64,000 nt of DNA from Heloderma charlesbogerti (Eukaryota > Chordata > Lepidosauria > Squamata > Helodermatidae). This document shows positions 1 through 12,700 of the stretch, piece by piece. How positions within the stretch are numbered: position 1 is the stretch's first letter; each line of letters opens with the position of its first letter. The stretch is from NCBI GenBank assembly GCA_026122225.1, contig JANEZZ010002770.1, positions 1-64,000 on the forward strand, given 5' to 3'. Under the pieces are notes generated by a model, which was not told the DNA's origin, did not search any database, and was given only the letters and a program-made list of their open reading frames with translations. The position numbers and the translations under genes were made by a program.

Positions 1-1620
1 GAGATTAAGAAGAGGTGGCAAGAATACACAGAAGAACTATACAGGAAAGATCTGAATGTCCCTGATAGCCATGAGAGTGCGCTCACTGAACTTGAGCCGG
101 ACATCCTAGAGAGTGAAGTCAAGTGGGCCTTAGGAAGCATTAGTAACAACAAAGCTAGCGGAGATGACAGTATTCCAACCGAGCTATTTAAAATCCTAAA
201 ACATGATGCTGTTAAAGTGCTGCATTCAATATGCCAACAAATCTGGAACACTCAACAGTGGCCACAAGACTGGAAAAGGTCAGTTTACATTCCAATTCCA
301 AAGAAGGGCAACGCCAAAGAGTGTTCAAACTACCGCACAATTGCGCTCATTTCACATGCCAGCAAGGTGATGCTCAAAATCCTACAAGCTAGGCTTCAGC
401 AGTATGCGAACCGAGAACTACCGGAAGTACAAGCTGGGTTTCGAAGAGGCAGAGGAACTAGAGATCAAATCGCCAACATTCGCTGCATCATGGAGAAAGC
501 AAGAGAATTCCAGAAAAACGTCTATTTCTGCTTCATTGACTACGCTAAAGCCTTTGATTGTGTGGATCACAACAAACTGTGGCAAATTCTTAAAGTGATG
601 GGAGTACCAGACCACCTTACCTGTCTCCTGAGAAACCTGTACGAGGGTCAAGAAGCAACAGTAAGAACCAGACATGGAACAACCGATTGGTTCAAAATTG
701 GGAAAGGAGTACGACAAGGCTGCATATTGTCACCCTGCTTATTTAACTTATATTCAGAGTACATCATGAGAAATGCTGGATTGGATGAATCAGACGTCGG
801 AATTAAGATTGCCGGGAGAATTATCAACAACCTCCGATATGCAGACGATACCACCCTAATGGCAGAAAGCGAAGAGGATCTCAAGAGCCTCTTGTTGAGG
901 GTGAAAGAGGAGAGTGCAAAAGCTGGTTTGAAACTCAACATTAAAAAAACGAAGATCATGTCATCTGGCCCTATCACTTCCTGGCATATAGAAGGGGAAG
1001 AAATGGAAGCAGTGACAGATTTTACTTTCTTGGGCTCCAAGATCACCGCAGATGGTGACTGTAGCCATGAAATTAAAAGACGCTTGCTCCTTGGGAGGAA
1101 AGCTATGGCAAACCTAGACAGCATAGTAAGAAGCAGAGACATCACCTTGCCGACAAAGGTCCGTCTAATCAAAGCTATGGTTTTCCCAGTAGTAATGTAT
1201 GGCTGTGAGAGCTGGACTATAAGGAAGGCTGAGCGCCGAAGAATTGATGCTTTCGAACTGTGGTGCTGGAGAAGACTCTTACGAGTCCCCTGGACTGCAA
1301 GGAGGTCCAATCAGTCCATCCTAAAGGAAATCAACCCTGAGTGCTCATTGGAAGGACAGATACTGAAGCTGAAGCTCCAATATTTTGGCCACCTAATGCG
1401 AAGAGAAAACTCCCTGGAAAAGACCCTGATGCTGGGAAAGACTGAAGGCAAAAGGAGAAGGGGACGGCAGAGGATGAGATGGCTAGATAGCATCACGGAT
1501 GCAATGAATATGAACTTGAGCACGCTCCGGGAGAGAGCGCAGGACAGGAAGGCCTGGCGTGCTATGGTCCATGGGGTCACGAAGAGTCGGACACGACTGA
1601 ACGACTGAACAACAACAACA
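1..1620 (+). mobile_element. BovB (RTE) LINE, 3' part with open RT frame
   Basis: The window starts inside the element. Frame 1 is open from base 1 to the stop at 1606-1608 (535 codons). It covers the RT domain and the C-terminal region: motif [14 protein letters not shown] (about 533-570), motif [13 protein letters not shown] (about 700-738), catalytic YADD at 838-849, then YGCESWT and FGHLMRRE, ending [11 protein letters not shown]. The 3' end is the typical gactgaac followed by (aac)n at 1602-1620, with no poly(A). The same region of the second BovB (24424-25995) is about 95% alike by eye but frameshifted. The endonuclease half is off-window, so activity cannot be judged. Confidence 0.93.
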
Positions 1621-4600
1621 TAGGTGGGATTTACTGATTACCTATGTTCTTGAACACCGCCATTTGTCTTGTCTGACACGTCACCTCAGTGGCATAGCCT
1701 GTATTATTGTCTTTCTATAATATTGAAAATAAGACTTATAATTTCTCTAGAGGGCTGTGTGTACAGTGCAGCTTCTGGCTTCTAATTTCTAACAGAAACC
1801 CAATGTGTTATTTGAAGAGCTGCTTCTGAGACTTGTGGGAGTTTTAAAGTCACCTTTTCTACGTGAGGCTGTTAATCCACTGTATTGACTTTCGATTTCA
1901 TTGCAAAATTGAGAACCGAGCTCTACATGAAGAGTTTCCTTTCCTGCTTTTTTGCTACATAACCTCTAGGTAGCGCTGTGGTATAGCAGAATAGTGTAAA
2001 TACCCAAGTGAAAAAAGTGTTTTCTTTCCCTTTTACAAATAAGTACTGAGTTTTCCCTACTGTAGAAAAACTCGCTGAAAGTGCTCTATAGATGCAGAAG
2101 TGAAATGGGAGGGCAACAGCATCATCTAAAGAACCTGTGAACAATCATAAGTAGGAAATTACTACTACTCGTATTGTGTTACGAGTGCACAATAAATGCT
2201 TTGTCTAGAAATGCTCAGCTTTAGAGAGAACTTAGGCTGCAAGGAGTCTACGCAAACTGATTTCTGCATGGGAAATTAGTAGCATGTCACATGGGGAGGC
2301 AATCTGGTGCCCTCCAGATGTTTTGAACAACTCCCATAATTTCCAGCCAACATGGCCAGTGGTCAGAGACTAGATGACCTGTAGTCCAAAACAATGGAAG
2401 GCACCAGGTTGCCTACTTCTGGCATAAAGTAAGACTAAAATTTTCCTGCCACCAACTCTGGGGGGAAGATACACTGTAAGTAGTTGGTGTTGGACAGGAG
2501 GGGAGTTAGAAGTTCCAGTATACTTGCAGACCATTGTGCATTCCTGAATGGTTACTCTGGGCGCTGGGCAATATCTGCTTTAATGATTGATGCATGGTTT
2601 GGTTGAAAATTTATATTTTAAAAGTGGAAGAAGCCAATGGTGTACAAAATAAGCCTTGAAATATTTATTTAGTCCTTAGATCTAGTTTATTAGTAGAACA
2701 GAATTCCTAATATTGCTTGAAAAACAACAGATTTCTTTTCATTTTTGTGCACCATTGGTGCTGCTGCCTTTCCCTCTTTTTATATTGGTGCTGCTCTCTG
2801 AACAGTTTAAAATGTATATAACTTTCTTGTATAAAGCACTATATGCAAAAGAACTCAAAATATATTTTTCCTTACCCTGGTTTATCATCTGCTGCATAAA
2901 AATAGATTTAGTGTTGCTTCATGGTCAAGGCATCAAAGCCTTGATTTAGAAATGGGATGTACATGGCCTGGGAAAAGGGAAGTGTCTGCAGAATTACATG
3001 TAAGTTATAACATGTGTGAAATATATCTGGTGTTAGTACTGTTGGCTTAAAAAAAAGAATACTTTAATAGCAGACATACAAATGGAAATTAAATGGATTG
3101 GATTCAAATAACTGTGAGTGGACAGAAAATTGTTGCTAATATTGTCATGCTAATGCTTGTGCAAGAGGTTGTGCAAGAGTTCACACAGTACTGTAATAGG
3201 TAGATTCTGTAGTACGGGGGGCCATCACATGAGGCTTTTATTGTGCACTCGTTGTGGGTCACCCATGGAAGTTTGTGGGTTCTTTTCATGATCTTGTCAT
3301 CCTCTGGTGCCTCTCCCAAGATTTTTTAGGTTTATCCCGCCATGATTTAGGATGTGTAATTCCGCGAATGTGTGATATTGCTGTAATGTTGCAGTGCCAT
3401 CTAGTAGCTATATAAATGGAACATAGGGAACTTCTGCATGAGGGAAACAGCCCCAAAACCCAAAAGGTGGATTGAGCCAGTTGTGGTGCCGGAAAGACTT
3501 GGGAAGAAGAAAGCCTGGTAGGGGTGCAGGATTTCTGCCTTGTGTGATAACACCCCATGTTTCTTCTTGTGCAACCCCTTGTGCAAGTGGAAGAACAATT
3601 TTAAGACTGAGTTTCACTTTTCTCATGTAACAGTCTAGTGTGAGATGTAAAATGGACCTTCAGTGAGAGGAAGTCAACTTCTGTTTGTGATAGAACACCT
3701 TTGGATCCGACCAAATCTGAATGGTTATTCCCAGTTAAACATACCCACTGTGGAGAATGTCCTCTTCTAATATGTATAGGATGAAATATTTTTTCATCTG
3801 GCTTTTCTGGAACGACCCTTTGATTCTCAGATTTTGCCATTGTGAACAATGAAATATCCAGAAAGAAACTGTTCGGTTCCAATACCCAGTACATAATTGG
3901 GCTAGTAGAGTTCCCTCTCTGGTTGCAGAAAAGTAGTCAGACAGATGGATGGGACAAGGAAAGGAGACTGAACTCCTTCAAAGTATCCATGAAAAGGAAT
4001 ACAGTGAAGCAAAAACCTTGCAAAACTAGAACTGCTTCATTGGACATCATATCTAGGGGGAGAGGGTGATTCCCCTGTTATACAGGCTGGAAAACTGGGC
4101 AGGGGAAGGGAGTGTCTTATGGTCCACTTGAAATGTACCTAGAATATGAGCTACAGGAACTAGGGAGGAGGTTGTTCCTCTCTCCCCAGCTATTCCTCCC
4201 TCCATCAGGACTTTGGTCTCACAATTTGGGAACCTAATAAAAGAGGATAGCAAGTGCCAGCCCATCATTTTTTATTTCTTCTATTGATTTTGGCTCTGAG
4301 CCATAACTAACATCTTTGGTAGAACCCTACTTAATTAGCTGAGAAACAGTTTTCTGGGGTGTTTACTGTGGCAGTCAGAATGGTTGTCCCACCTTACCTG
4401 TGTTTTCATGTAGGTTGACTTTGGGCAACATCTCATGCTGCCTGCTCCTAGTTATGCTGTTGATAGCAGTCCAAGTGTTACGAGTCCTTGCTTGTTTTCT
4501 TCCAGGCAGAAAGGGAGAATGTTTCTTTGAATATTAACTTGGCAGAAAGCCCAGCAGAGTCACTTGACGCATTAAATCAATAGCTCCTTAATTGTTCAAA

Positions 4601-4938
4601 AGATGAGACTGCTTATGTGACATGACTTCCTGTTAAATCAGCTGGTCAGGCTTTGAACTACTTTTGTCTTGAACCAGAATTAATCATCTTGTCATGAAGC
4701 CAGGTGGTGAAATGATATGCTTTCACTTGGGGTATAACCTTAAGTGATTCTCTTTGTTTTTGCTGAAGATAGCCTTTTATCAGTAAATCCCTAAGCACAG
4801 GGATATTGTAAACAAATGATAGTGGTTAAAAAATGGCCTTTCTCTCCATGCACAATGCATGTATGTTTAGTAAATATATTTGTTATGAAGTGTTTCACCC
4901 CCAACTACAGTTGTTAAGGTGATTAATTTCTTTAGGAT
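1621..4938. other. Intron stretch, mostly unique sequence
   Basis: AT-rich intronic DNA of PLEKHA7. Apart from the foldback repeat at 2297-2415, I see no exon, RNA gene or recognisable element. The short open frames here lack support. Confidence 0.6.
2297..2415. mobile_element. Short foldback MITE (ggtgccctccagatgtt ends)
   Basis: Imperfect inverted repeat: the left part reads ctggtgccctccagatgttt and the right part, reversed, gives a matching ctggtgccttcc followed by gttttggactac. Related copies or halves are at 18470-18540 and 50457-50557. Common reptile interspersed repeat; class (hAT-like?) not certain. Confidence 0.55.
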
Positions 4939-4946
4939 AAAGGAAT

Positions 4947-5679
4947 TAGGGATGTACAAAAGTCACTTACCTTTTCGATGGGGTGATTCGCGGTGGGGGG
5001 GAGGCGCTCCGCACTTCCCCCCGAAATCCTAATTCGGCCAGCTGCCGGCCGGGGCCACCCACAGCCGGCCACTGGGCAGCCTGCAGGTCAAAACAAACAA
5101 ACAAAAAAACCAGTATACGCAAATGGTGGCAGCTACGTCGGCCGCCATTTGCGTTCCCTTTTTTTTGCTGTTTTAGCCTACGTAAATATTTACGTAAGCT
5201 ATTACAGCGAAAAAAAAGGAACACAAATAGCGCCCACTATGCTATTTGCGTTCCCCTTCTTTTTCGCCGTAATAGCTTACATAAATATTTACATAGGCTA
5301 AAACAGCTAAAAAAAGGGAACACAAATGGCGGCCACTGTAGCCGCCGGCATTTGCGTACGCTGTTTTCTTTGTTTTGCTTGCTGTGATAGGCTACGTACG
5401 TAGCCTATCACGGCCTCCGCAGGGACGCAAATGGCGTCCCTGCGTTAGCCGTGATAGGCTACATAATTATTTACATAGCCTATCACGGCTATGATGAGGA
5501 TGCGAATGGCGGCCGCAGATGCGGCCGCCATTTTCAAGTCAGTGCGGACAGCAGCAGGTAAGTGCTCCGTTTCGCGCACCTTTCATGGGGGGGGTTTGTT
5601 CTGCCACGGCTTTCGGGGGGCCGAATGCACTGGCATTCGGCCTCACCGAGATCCGTGGCGGAATTCTCTGACATCCCTA
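4947..5679 (+). mobile_element. Non-autonomous hAT-type element built of hairpin modules, copy 1
   Basis: 733 bp, bounded by tagggatgt (4947-4955) and acatcccta (5671-5679), flanked on both sides by the 8-bp direct repeat aaaggaat (4939-4946 and 5680-5687). TAGGG ends with an 8-bp target duplication are typical of hAT. No transposase is visible. The interior from about 5118 to 5535 is a run of hairpins of two alternating kinds: cgcaaatggcggc-type arms and taggctacgtaaat-type arms. One is a perfect 28-bp palindrome, 5384-5411. GC- and CpG-rich modules contrast with the AT-rich surroundings. Open frames through it are chance products of the repeats. Confidence 0.8.
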
Positions 5680-5687
5680 AAAGGAAT

Positions 5688-6181
5688 CACATTTGTTGAG
5701 TGGTTTACTCTACCACCTAGTCACCAACCTGTTGCCAAGAGGAGTATAGACAGAAGTGTGCTGTGACATCTCAGGCTTGAGACAGCAGTTTTTGAGAGAG
5801 CTGAATGACTTGATACAGGTATTGCTTCCTGTGGTGTGGACACACTTTTTTCCCCTCCTTTGTCCCATGGTTGTCTCTGGTCAACAGCTTTTGTGGGGTT
5901 TTAAACAATACAAAAATCTGCAAACCCTGTTAACCAGTGGCAAAGGTAGTATATCATACACCATGATAGGGCATCCCTCTTTCAAACCACCTTCAACTCT
6001 GTGAAAAAACTATTAACTTTCTCCAACCTTAAAAGACTAACTGGTTATTATGACCAGTAAAATGCTACAAATATTTATTTGCATCTATTAAAGCAATTCT
6101 AAAATTGCATTTTGTGAAGTCTTAACTTTAATAATAGCTGCATGCTTTTTGAATCTCTAATTAAACAATTTTCTCACACAG
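5688..6181. other. Intron sequence before the 6182 exon
   Basis: Unique-looking intron ending in the polypyrimidine/AG acceptor at 6170-6181. Nothing else recognised. Confidence 0.6.
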
Positions 6182-6704
6182 TCTTGCATCTGATCAGACT
6201 CTTATTCGCCAAGCGCCCAGCCATTCTGTATCCTTTCCTGAAAATTATCATACATTGCCAAAGAATACCAGGCAGCCTTCAGGAAGCTCACCTCCCCCAA
6301 ATCGCAATTTGCCAGGTGACTATAAATATGCTCAAGATCGGGTTAGCCACTTGAAGATGTCCCATGATGAAAGAAGAGCTAATAAAGATGGTACTGTATG
6401 GCAGCTGTATGAGTGGCAACAAAGGCAGCAGTTTAAACATGGCAGTCCGACAGCACCTATTTATATTGGTTCTCCAGACTTCACAGACCGTGGTAAGGGA
6501 AGAAGTTCACTAGATGTTCCGCGTGCAGTTTCTGTTCCCCCATCTCCTTCTGATATACCTCCACCAGGACCACCTAAAATCTTTCCACCCCGAAGACCAC
6601 ACACTCCTGCAGAAAGGGTTACTGTCAAACCATCTGACGAGAGACAGATGATAGACATTCCTTTTGCTGGATCCCCAAGGAAGATTCAAAACCAAACTAT
6701 AAAG
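6182..6704 (+). CDS. PLEKHA7: PLEKHA7 exon, proline-rich, with [12 protein letters not shown] motif
   Basis: Acceptor ttctcacacag ends at 6181 and donor gttagt starts at 6705. The first base completes a codon, then 174 codons follow, ending in phase 0. Residues include [32 protein letters not shown] and the proline run [21 protein letters not shown]. It corresponds to the region before the coiled coil; in the human protein p120-catenin binding has been mapped around here (from memory). An ATG-initiated open frame at 6255 is only an internal methionine of this exon. Confidence 0.95.
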
Positions 6705-9700
6705 GTTAGTAAATTGTATTGATGTATTTTGCTGGTTTACTAATCAGCCAGTTAATATTAATGGAAGTATACGGCAAAATTTGTAAGTGTTAAAATGCAG
6801 ATTGTTGGATAATTGGTTCTGTCAGTATTTCTACATCATCCATTGATGCTTGTATTTTCAAGGCCAAGTGATCTGCTCCTTGGCACCTGGCCAGTTGCAT
6901 GTTTAGCAAAATTTGTTTATATGGCATGGTGGCTGTGATGTGGCTTCATTGCCTTGTGGCAAGGTGATCTGAATGATATATAAACTTTGTTGCTTATAGG
7001 AAAGCTGAGTGAGGTATTAAAACACCACATGACTATAAGCATGCTAACACTACATTTTCCATCTTTTAAACCAAGTCAGGGGTGCTCTAGCAAACGTATT
7101 GGGCTGGGCCTAGACTATGTTCACTGCACTTAGGTCTCATTGTTTTCATTGGGACTTAAGTTAATCCTGACTAATTTTTCACATTGATTTCAATGGGACC
7201 TAATGTATCTAAATTAGTTTTCATTCAGCTCATTGAGTTAAAGGCTGCTTTGTTTATTTGCATGAAAAACAGGGGAAAATAACCTTTCTAGGCCAAGCAT
7301 TGTAAATATGGAACTCTAGGTCAAAGATTATATTATTCCTATAGGATTAATCCTGAAAGGCCAGGGATTTGTAAGATACCAGAGACGCTGGGATCCAGCT
7401 CCTGACTCCAGGAGATTCCATCCTGTATATCACTAGGATGGTCATCCATTGTGACCTTTTGGGTTATCTTGTATATACTGCCTTTTTATGGCCTTTAACT
7501 AAAGGTACCCTTCACATGTTGTTTGTGTAAAGGGATGCTCACGTGATCAAGGGGCAGTAGTGTCACATGGCTTGCTCAATCCTGACATTGCAGAACTTCC
7601 CTGGCCCAGTCCATTTGGCTTGGAGATCTGCAGGAGAAAACCTATACATATACAAATCTAGGCACATAGATCTGCAGACATGCATGTCTAATGCATGGAC
7701 TGGCTCAGGGTCAGGGAAGCTTTACAGCCTTGTAGGCAGGGCCGGTACACCTTCATACCAGTTGTTACTTGTGAAGCAGGCTTATCTCTTTAAGCAAACA
7801 AGGACATTTCCCTTTTATCTTATGAAAATGGCCTGCACTGCTCATTAATGAACCACAAGCTCTTGTTTCTAGAAAGTACTTGGTCCTTAGTTGTTTGTAA
7901 ACAGACAAAAAGAGATGTGCAGAGGCGCATGGGCTGCAATGCACAAAGTTCCTGATTGTGGGATCTAAATGCAACTTATCCATTAAATAAGCCACATACC
8001 ATGGAACATTTCTGAAAATGGTAAAAATATCAAGTTATATCTATATAATTATGCAAAGTATACTCTCCTAGATACGGTAAATGCTCTATTAATTGTACAT
8101 TAACTTGTTTAAATGGTTAGATTAGTCAATTATTCTATATCATTGTCTAGGAAATATATGAAGTCCTAACAGGAACTTCATATTTAAATCAGTTTGATTT
8201 AAATCAGTCTACCCTGGTTTAATGGCCGACAGGCAACTGTAAGTTTGAAGTGTTTAAGAAGAAAAAAATATATGCTTTTACTTGAAATTCTTGAATGTTG
8301 CTTTTCCATTTTCACAGAACTCAGCACACGTAGATAGGTGCTCCATGCCTACAATGGGATATATGACCCATACTGTAAGTGCTCCAAGTTTGCATGGGAA
8401 ATCAGTAAGTATAAGCATTTACAGTTGCCTTCCCCTTCTATGTATCAGCTGATAAGAACTTCTAGAAGATGTCTGAGTCCAAAACGGTCTTTATTGATCT
8501 TTCATGCCTTGTTAATGGAAGCAAGTAACTTGAACTTCCTGGCTGTAGATGTGGCCTATGTTCCACTGCCATTGAAGTCATTATAAGCAGAACTGTTTAC
8601 TGTAGTCAGAAGAGGAGTTTCCCCTGCTTTGTTTTTCTGTGTTGACATTACAGTACAATATTCCAGCCAAAAAAAATGAAGTAGTTGCTTAATTGTGTCA
8701 AATATACATTTTCTGGGCACCATAGGTGAAGAATTATAGCTACAGTGACTCTTCCTGAAAACTGCTAATTTCCTCTTTACAATGTGTCCAAATACCTACA
8801 GCCTGAAGAGCTAACATTGCTTCTCATTCGATTAAGGAGACATCAGGCTAAGTTGGCTAGTATTCGAAATTACACAATCGCCCAATTACTACAGCACTTG
8901 CCAACTAATTCCACTTATCAGGTCAGCTGCTAATTAGCTCATCTGTGCTGTATATGACATTCTGTGACTCTGCAAGTGCTTCACTGGTGCCATGCTTGAG
9001 TCTGTGCTTTCTTGCCCATTCTTCAGTATGTTCAAGTCCCTGGACCATTCATGATTTTATTTTGCTCTGGCATGTGCTGGAGATTTTAAGCATTTTTAAA
9101 TTGCAGGGTGCTGTTGCATATGAATAATTGCTTCTTGGATATTATTTTGCTTTGGTATTATTTTTGTGAACGTTGCTTTAAAAATCTATTAAAAAAGAAA
9201 TCTTACTAGTTTGCCAATGTGTTAATTTTGGCTGAAAAAAGTAAGTCTTTCCGATCATTCATGATGGAAATGCCATTCTTTACCACATCCTGCTTGTATT
9301 TTCTCCTTCAAATTGAGATATAGTGAAAGACGATGCCAATATTACCTCAGCACTGTGTCATTTTGTCATTACTTCAGCACTGTGTCATTGTTCACATTAG
9401 TTTATCCTGATCCAGTTGTCTTTTTGCATCACAGACCATAACAATCAAAGGTAGAAGTGTAACAGTAGTGCTACTTTCCATAAATTGCTATTTATCAAGT
9501 TAGGCGAGGAACTTTAGTTTGTAGTTTAGAATGGGTTGCATTAGAAAGATCTGTCTCATAGAGCAGAAAATGGTAGAAATCTCTGAAAAATTTTTCATAA
9601 TAGCTGAACAAATTAATAGGCAAAACTAAAATTTTAGAATATTTTGTCCACCAGTTACATGGATTAGTTACAGATTCACCCAGTTAAAATAAACTTAGAT

Positions 9701-9705
9701 TACTT

Positions 9706-9757
<52 letters not shown>

Positions 9758-12700
9758 ATCATGAGTAGATCAGAATATAGGGGTCTTGAGCCTTCAGATT
9801 GGGGTAGGTCTCACCCACTGTAATGAATAAAAAATCTTAATTGATAAATAATTCCACACATTTTGGATATTACATTAATAAATGAATTTTAACAGTTCTA
9901 ATTATTATTATTATTAATATTAATATTATTGAGTTTTCTTTTTAGTTTATATTAACATAAAGTTAATATAACATAAACAACACATAGTTGTTTATTATAA
10001 CAACAAACACAATCATGACAACAAAAAGACAAACTAAAGTGAAACAAAAGACCGGGAGAGGAAGAGGTATGAATCAGTGTTCATGGGTTTTGCTCATTTC
10101 CTCAGTTTAAATTTATAGGGATATCTTGGCACCACTTATGCCTTGCTATGAATTTCATATGAATACCCATTGTGCATCTTTCTGTAAACTAGAAGGGGAG
10201 TACAAAGAGCAGCATTATTTATTGGTCATGAAATAGCAAGATCACTAACTAGGTGGGGTAGTTCTTAGAAACAAGTTGTCAATTTTAATGTGATCAGATG
10301 ATTTAGAATTGTTATTCGGTTTCACGTGATAAAGCCTTCTTGAAGAAGGCATATTTTAAATTATTAGTGAAATTTGGCTGAAAATGATACGTTGCATAAA
10401 CATAAACTATGAAGAGGAATACTTCTCTGTCAGGGACATTTTAACATGCTGAGTTTAATAAAGATTGCATACAAACATTCCTCTAAAATTGCTTTTGTTT
10501 AAAATAATTTAAAATATACAGTTGGTTTTTCTAACTCTGCATGTTAGAAAAATGCAGGAGGTTAGACTCGATGGCCTTGTAGGTCCCTTCCAACCCTACT
10601 ATTCTATGATCCTATGATTCATGTTAGCCTACTCTATAGAAAGGAAAATAATCTGCTGTCTTCATGCTGGAAGGTGGATGAAGGTGATGTGTTGCCATTG
10701 ATGCACTTCGTTCATTTCCCATTCAATCATAAACCTAGGTATGGTAATGCTAAGAACATTTTGTTTTTCCTAATTGGCTAGTTTATCATTTATATGGCTT
10801 TGCAGAAGTTTCCAGAAGTACTTGCCAGATAGTTACGGAGTCTAATAATGTAGTATATTTTTTAAAACTATCATTATGTACTTCCATTTGCAGGCTGACG
10901 ATACGTACGTCCAACTGAAAAAAGATCTTGAATATCTGGATCTGAAGGTAAAACATGTCTATATAAAATGTCATTCTAGGAATTTACAATTTTTTGTCCT
11001 CTGTATATATACTTACTTTCTGCATTATGTTATAGGCTGACTTATCACTCACCTCACATTCTGATTTCTTTTTTTCTGTAAGTAGAATGAATTCTAAATA
11101 TGAAATATACAGGATATATAGCATAACCTGAAAGCAAAACTCAGCCTGTTTCTTTCACCGGGATTCAGGAACCCCCTTGCACTAACTGGAAGGCACTTCC
11201 ACTCATGCTGGGCAGGGGCGGCAGGGATCTCTCTTCTTCTTTTTGTCAATTCCCCCTTCCAACAGTACCCCCCATGCCACTTTTTACATCTTTATAGAGG
11301 TTTCCCAAACCCTCTGAAGCAGCTGCTCAGGAGGCACAAGGGGCTGCAAAGGGGAAGGAGGAAGCTGAAAAGCCCTGCTGCACAAGTGGAATTCCACTTG
11401 TTCTCCAAATCCCACCCATTGTAACTTAATTTATAAATTGTAAGTGCTTTCTAAGAAAAATATATCACAACATATTTGTGATTGTAGCTAAAGCTTAGCT
11501 ACTAATACACAAATGCTATTGTTTTGTTTCTTACCCCTCAATTCTGTTTCCATTAAAAACCACCTGTCTTAAAACTAATTGTTTGTTTGTTTGTTTAGAA
11601 TATCTGTACCCTGCCTTTCTGTGATTCACTCCCAAGGCGGCTTACAAGATAAAACACTAACAACAAAATCCACATGGATAATAAAATATAAACGCAAATA
11701 CTTAAAATCCACCTTGAAAATAGCAGTCACACTAAAATGTGCAACCAAGAAGAAAGAAAAAGTACCTATTTGACATATATTTTGTTATTCTGACATTCCT
11801 GATGCCTAGTACTTTCAACATTTTGGTTTAGGGGAAGGAGTCAAAATTAAATATTAATCCTCATTAATCCTAAACCTCATGTAGGATTAATGCAGAGAAA
11901 TGTGACTAACAGCATAGTCCTGTATATGTTCACTCAGATTTAAGATGAGAGGGCGTTTTGGAGCAACCCGATCCAATGCCCCAGAGATTGCGGCATTCCA
12001 GCCACCCACCAGGGTCTCGACCGAGTGGCCGTTGGCATGCTCCAGAGAATCCCCAAGTGTATTCAGGAATCAATTCGGATCCATAAGACGCCTGGAGCAG
12101 ACCATTTTAATGGGTCCTCCACCCCTGAGGAGGGGTTGTGGAACCGAGAAGTCTAACATCACCAGATAGTGATCTGACCATGACAAGGGGGTGCTGGATA
12201 TACCCCCAACTTTCAGATCACTCCTCGCTTCTCCAGAAACAAACACAAGGTCTAGTGCGTGACTGGCTACATGGGTGAGCCCAGTTGGAATATGGTGCAG
12301 CTCCCAGGAAGCCATGGTCTCCATAAAGTCCCGAGGTGCTACTGTGAGGACGTACGTTCATGATATGAGAAGGGCTCTGGATAGGGGCGAATGCTCCTTC
12401 CTTGTTCTCCTTGACCTCTCAGCGGCTTTTGATACCATTGACCACGGTATCCTCCTGGACTGCCTGGAAGGGTTGGGCATTGGAGACACGGTATTACGAT
12501 GGTTCCAGTCCTTCCTCTCCGGCAGGTACCAGAGGGTAGCACTGGGAGAGGAGGTTTCGGACCCGTGGCCACTCACTTGTGGGGTGCCACAGGGTTCCAT
12601 CCTCTCCCTGATGCTATTTAACATCTGTGAAGCTGCTGGGGGCTATCATCAGGAGGTTTGGGGTGCAGTGTCATCATTATTCAGATGACACGCAGCTCTA

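Larger units (their letters stand above)
8922..10893. other. Intron with microsatellite and a CR1 3' tail
   Basis: AT-rich intron. Holds a (CT)n(GT)n microsatellite at 9706-9754, an ATT-rich run at 9900-9930 and a CR1 3' end at 10554-10619. No exon seen. Confidence 0.6.

Noticed and set aside
217..1608. Large open frame as a host gene
   Set aside because: RT motifs and the BovB 3' end show it is a LINE; the same sequence recurs at 24424-25995.
4983..5387. Open frames across the GC-rich region as short genes
   Set aside because: They follow the hairpin modules of the hAT-type element, occur on both strands, and have no family resemblance.
5118..5535. CRISPR-like array because of repeated palindromes
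   Set aside because: Repeats are unequal, no constant repeat with unique spacers, and the genome is a vertebrate's.
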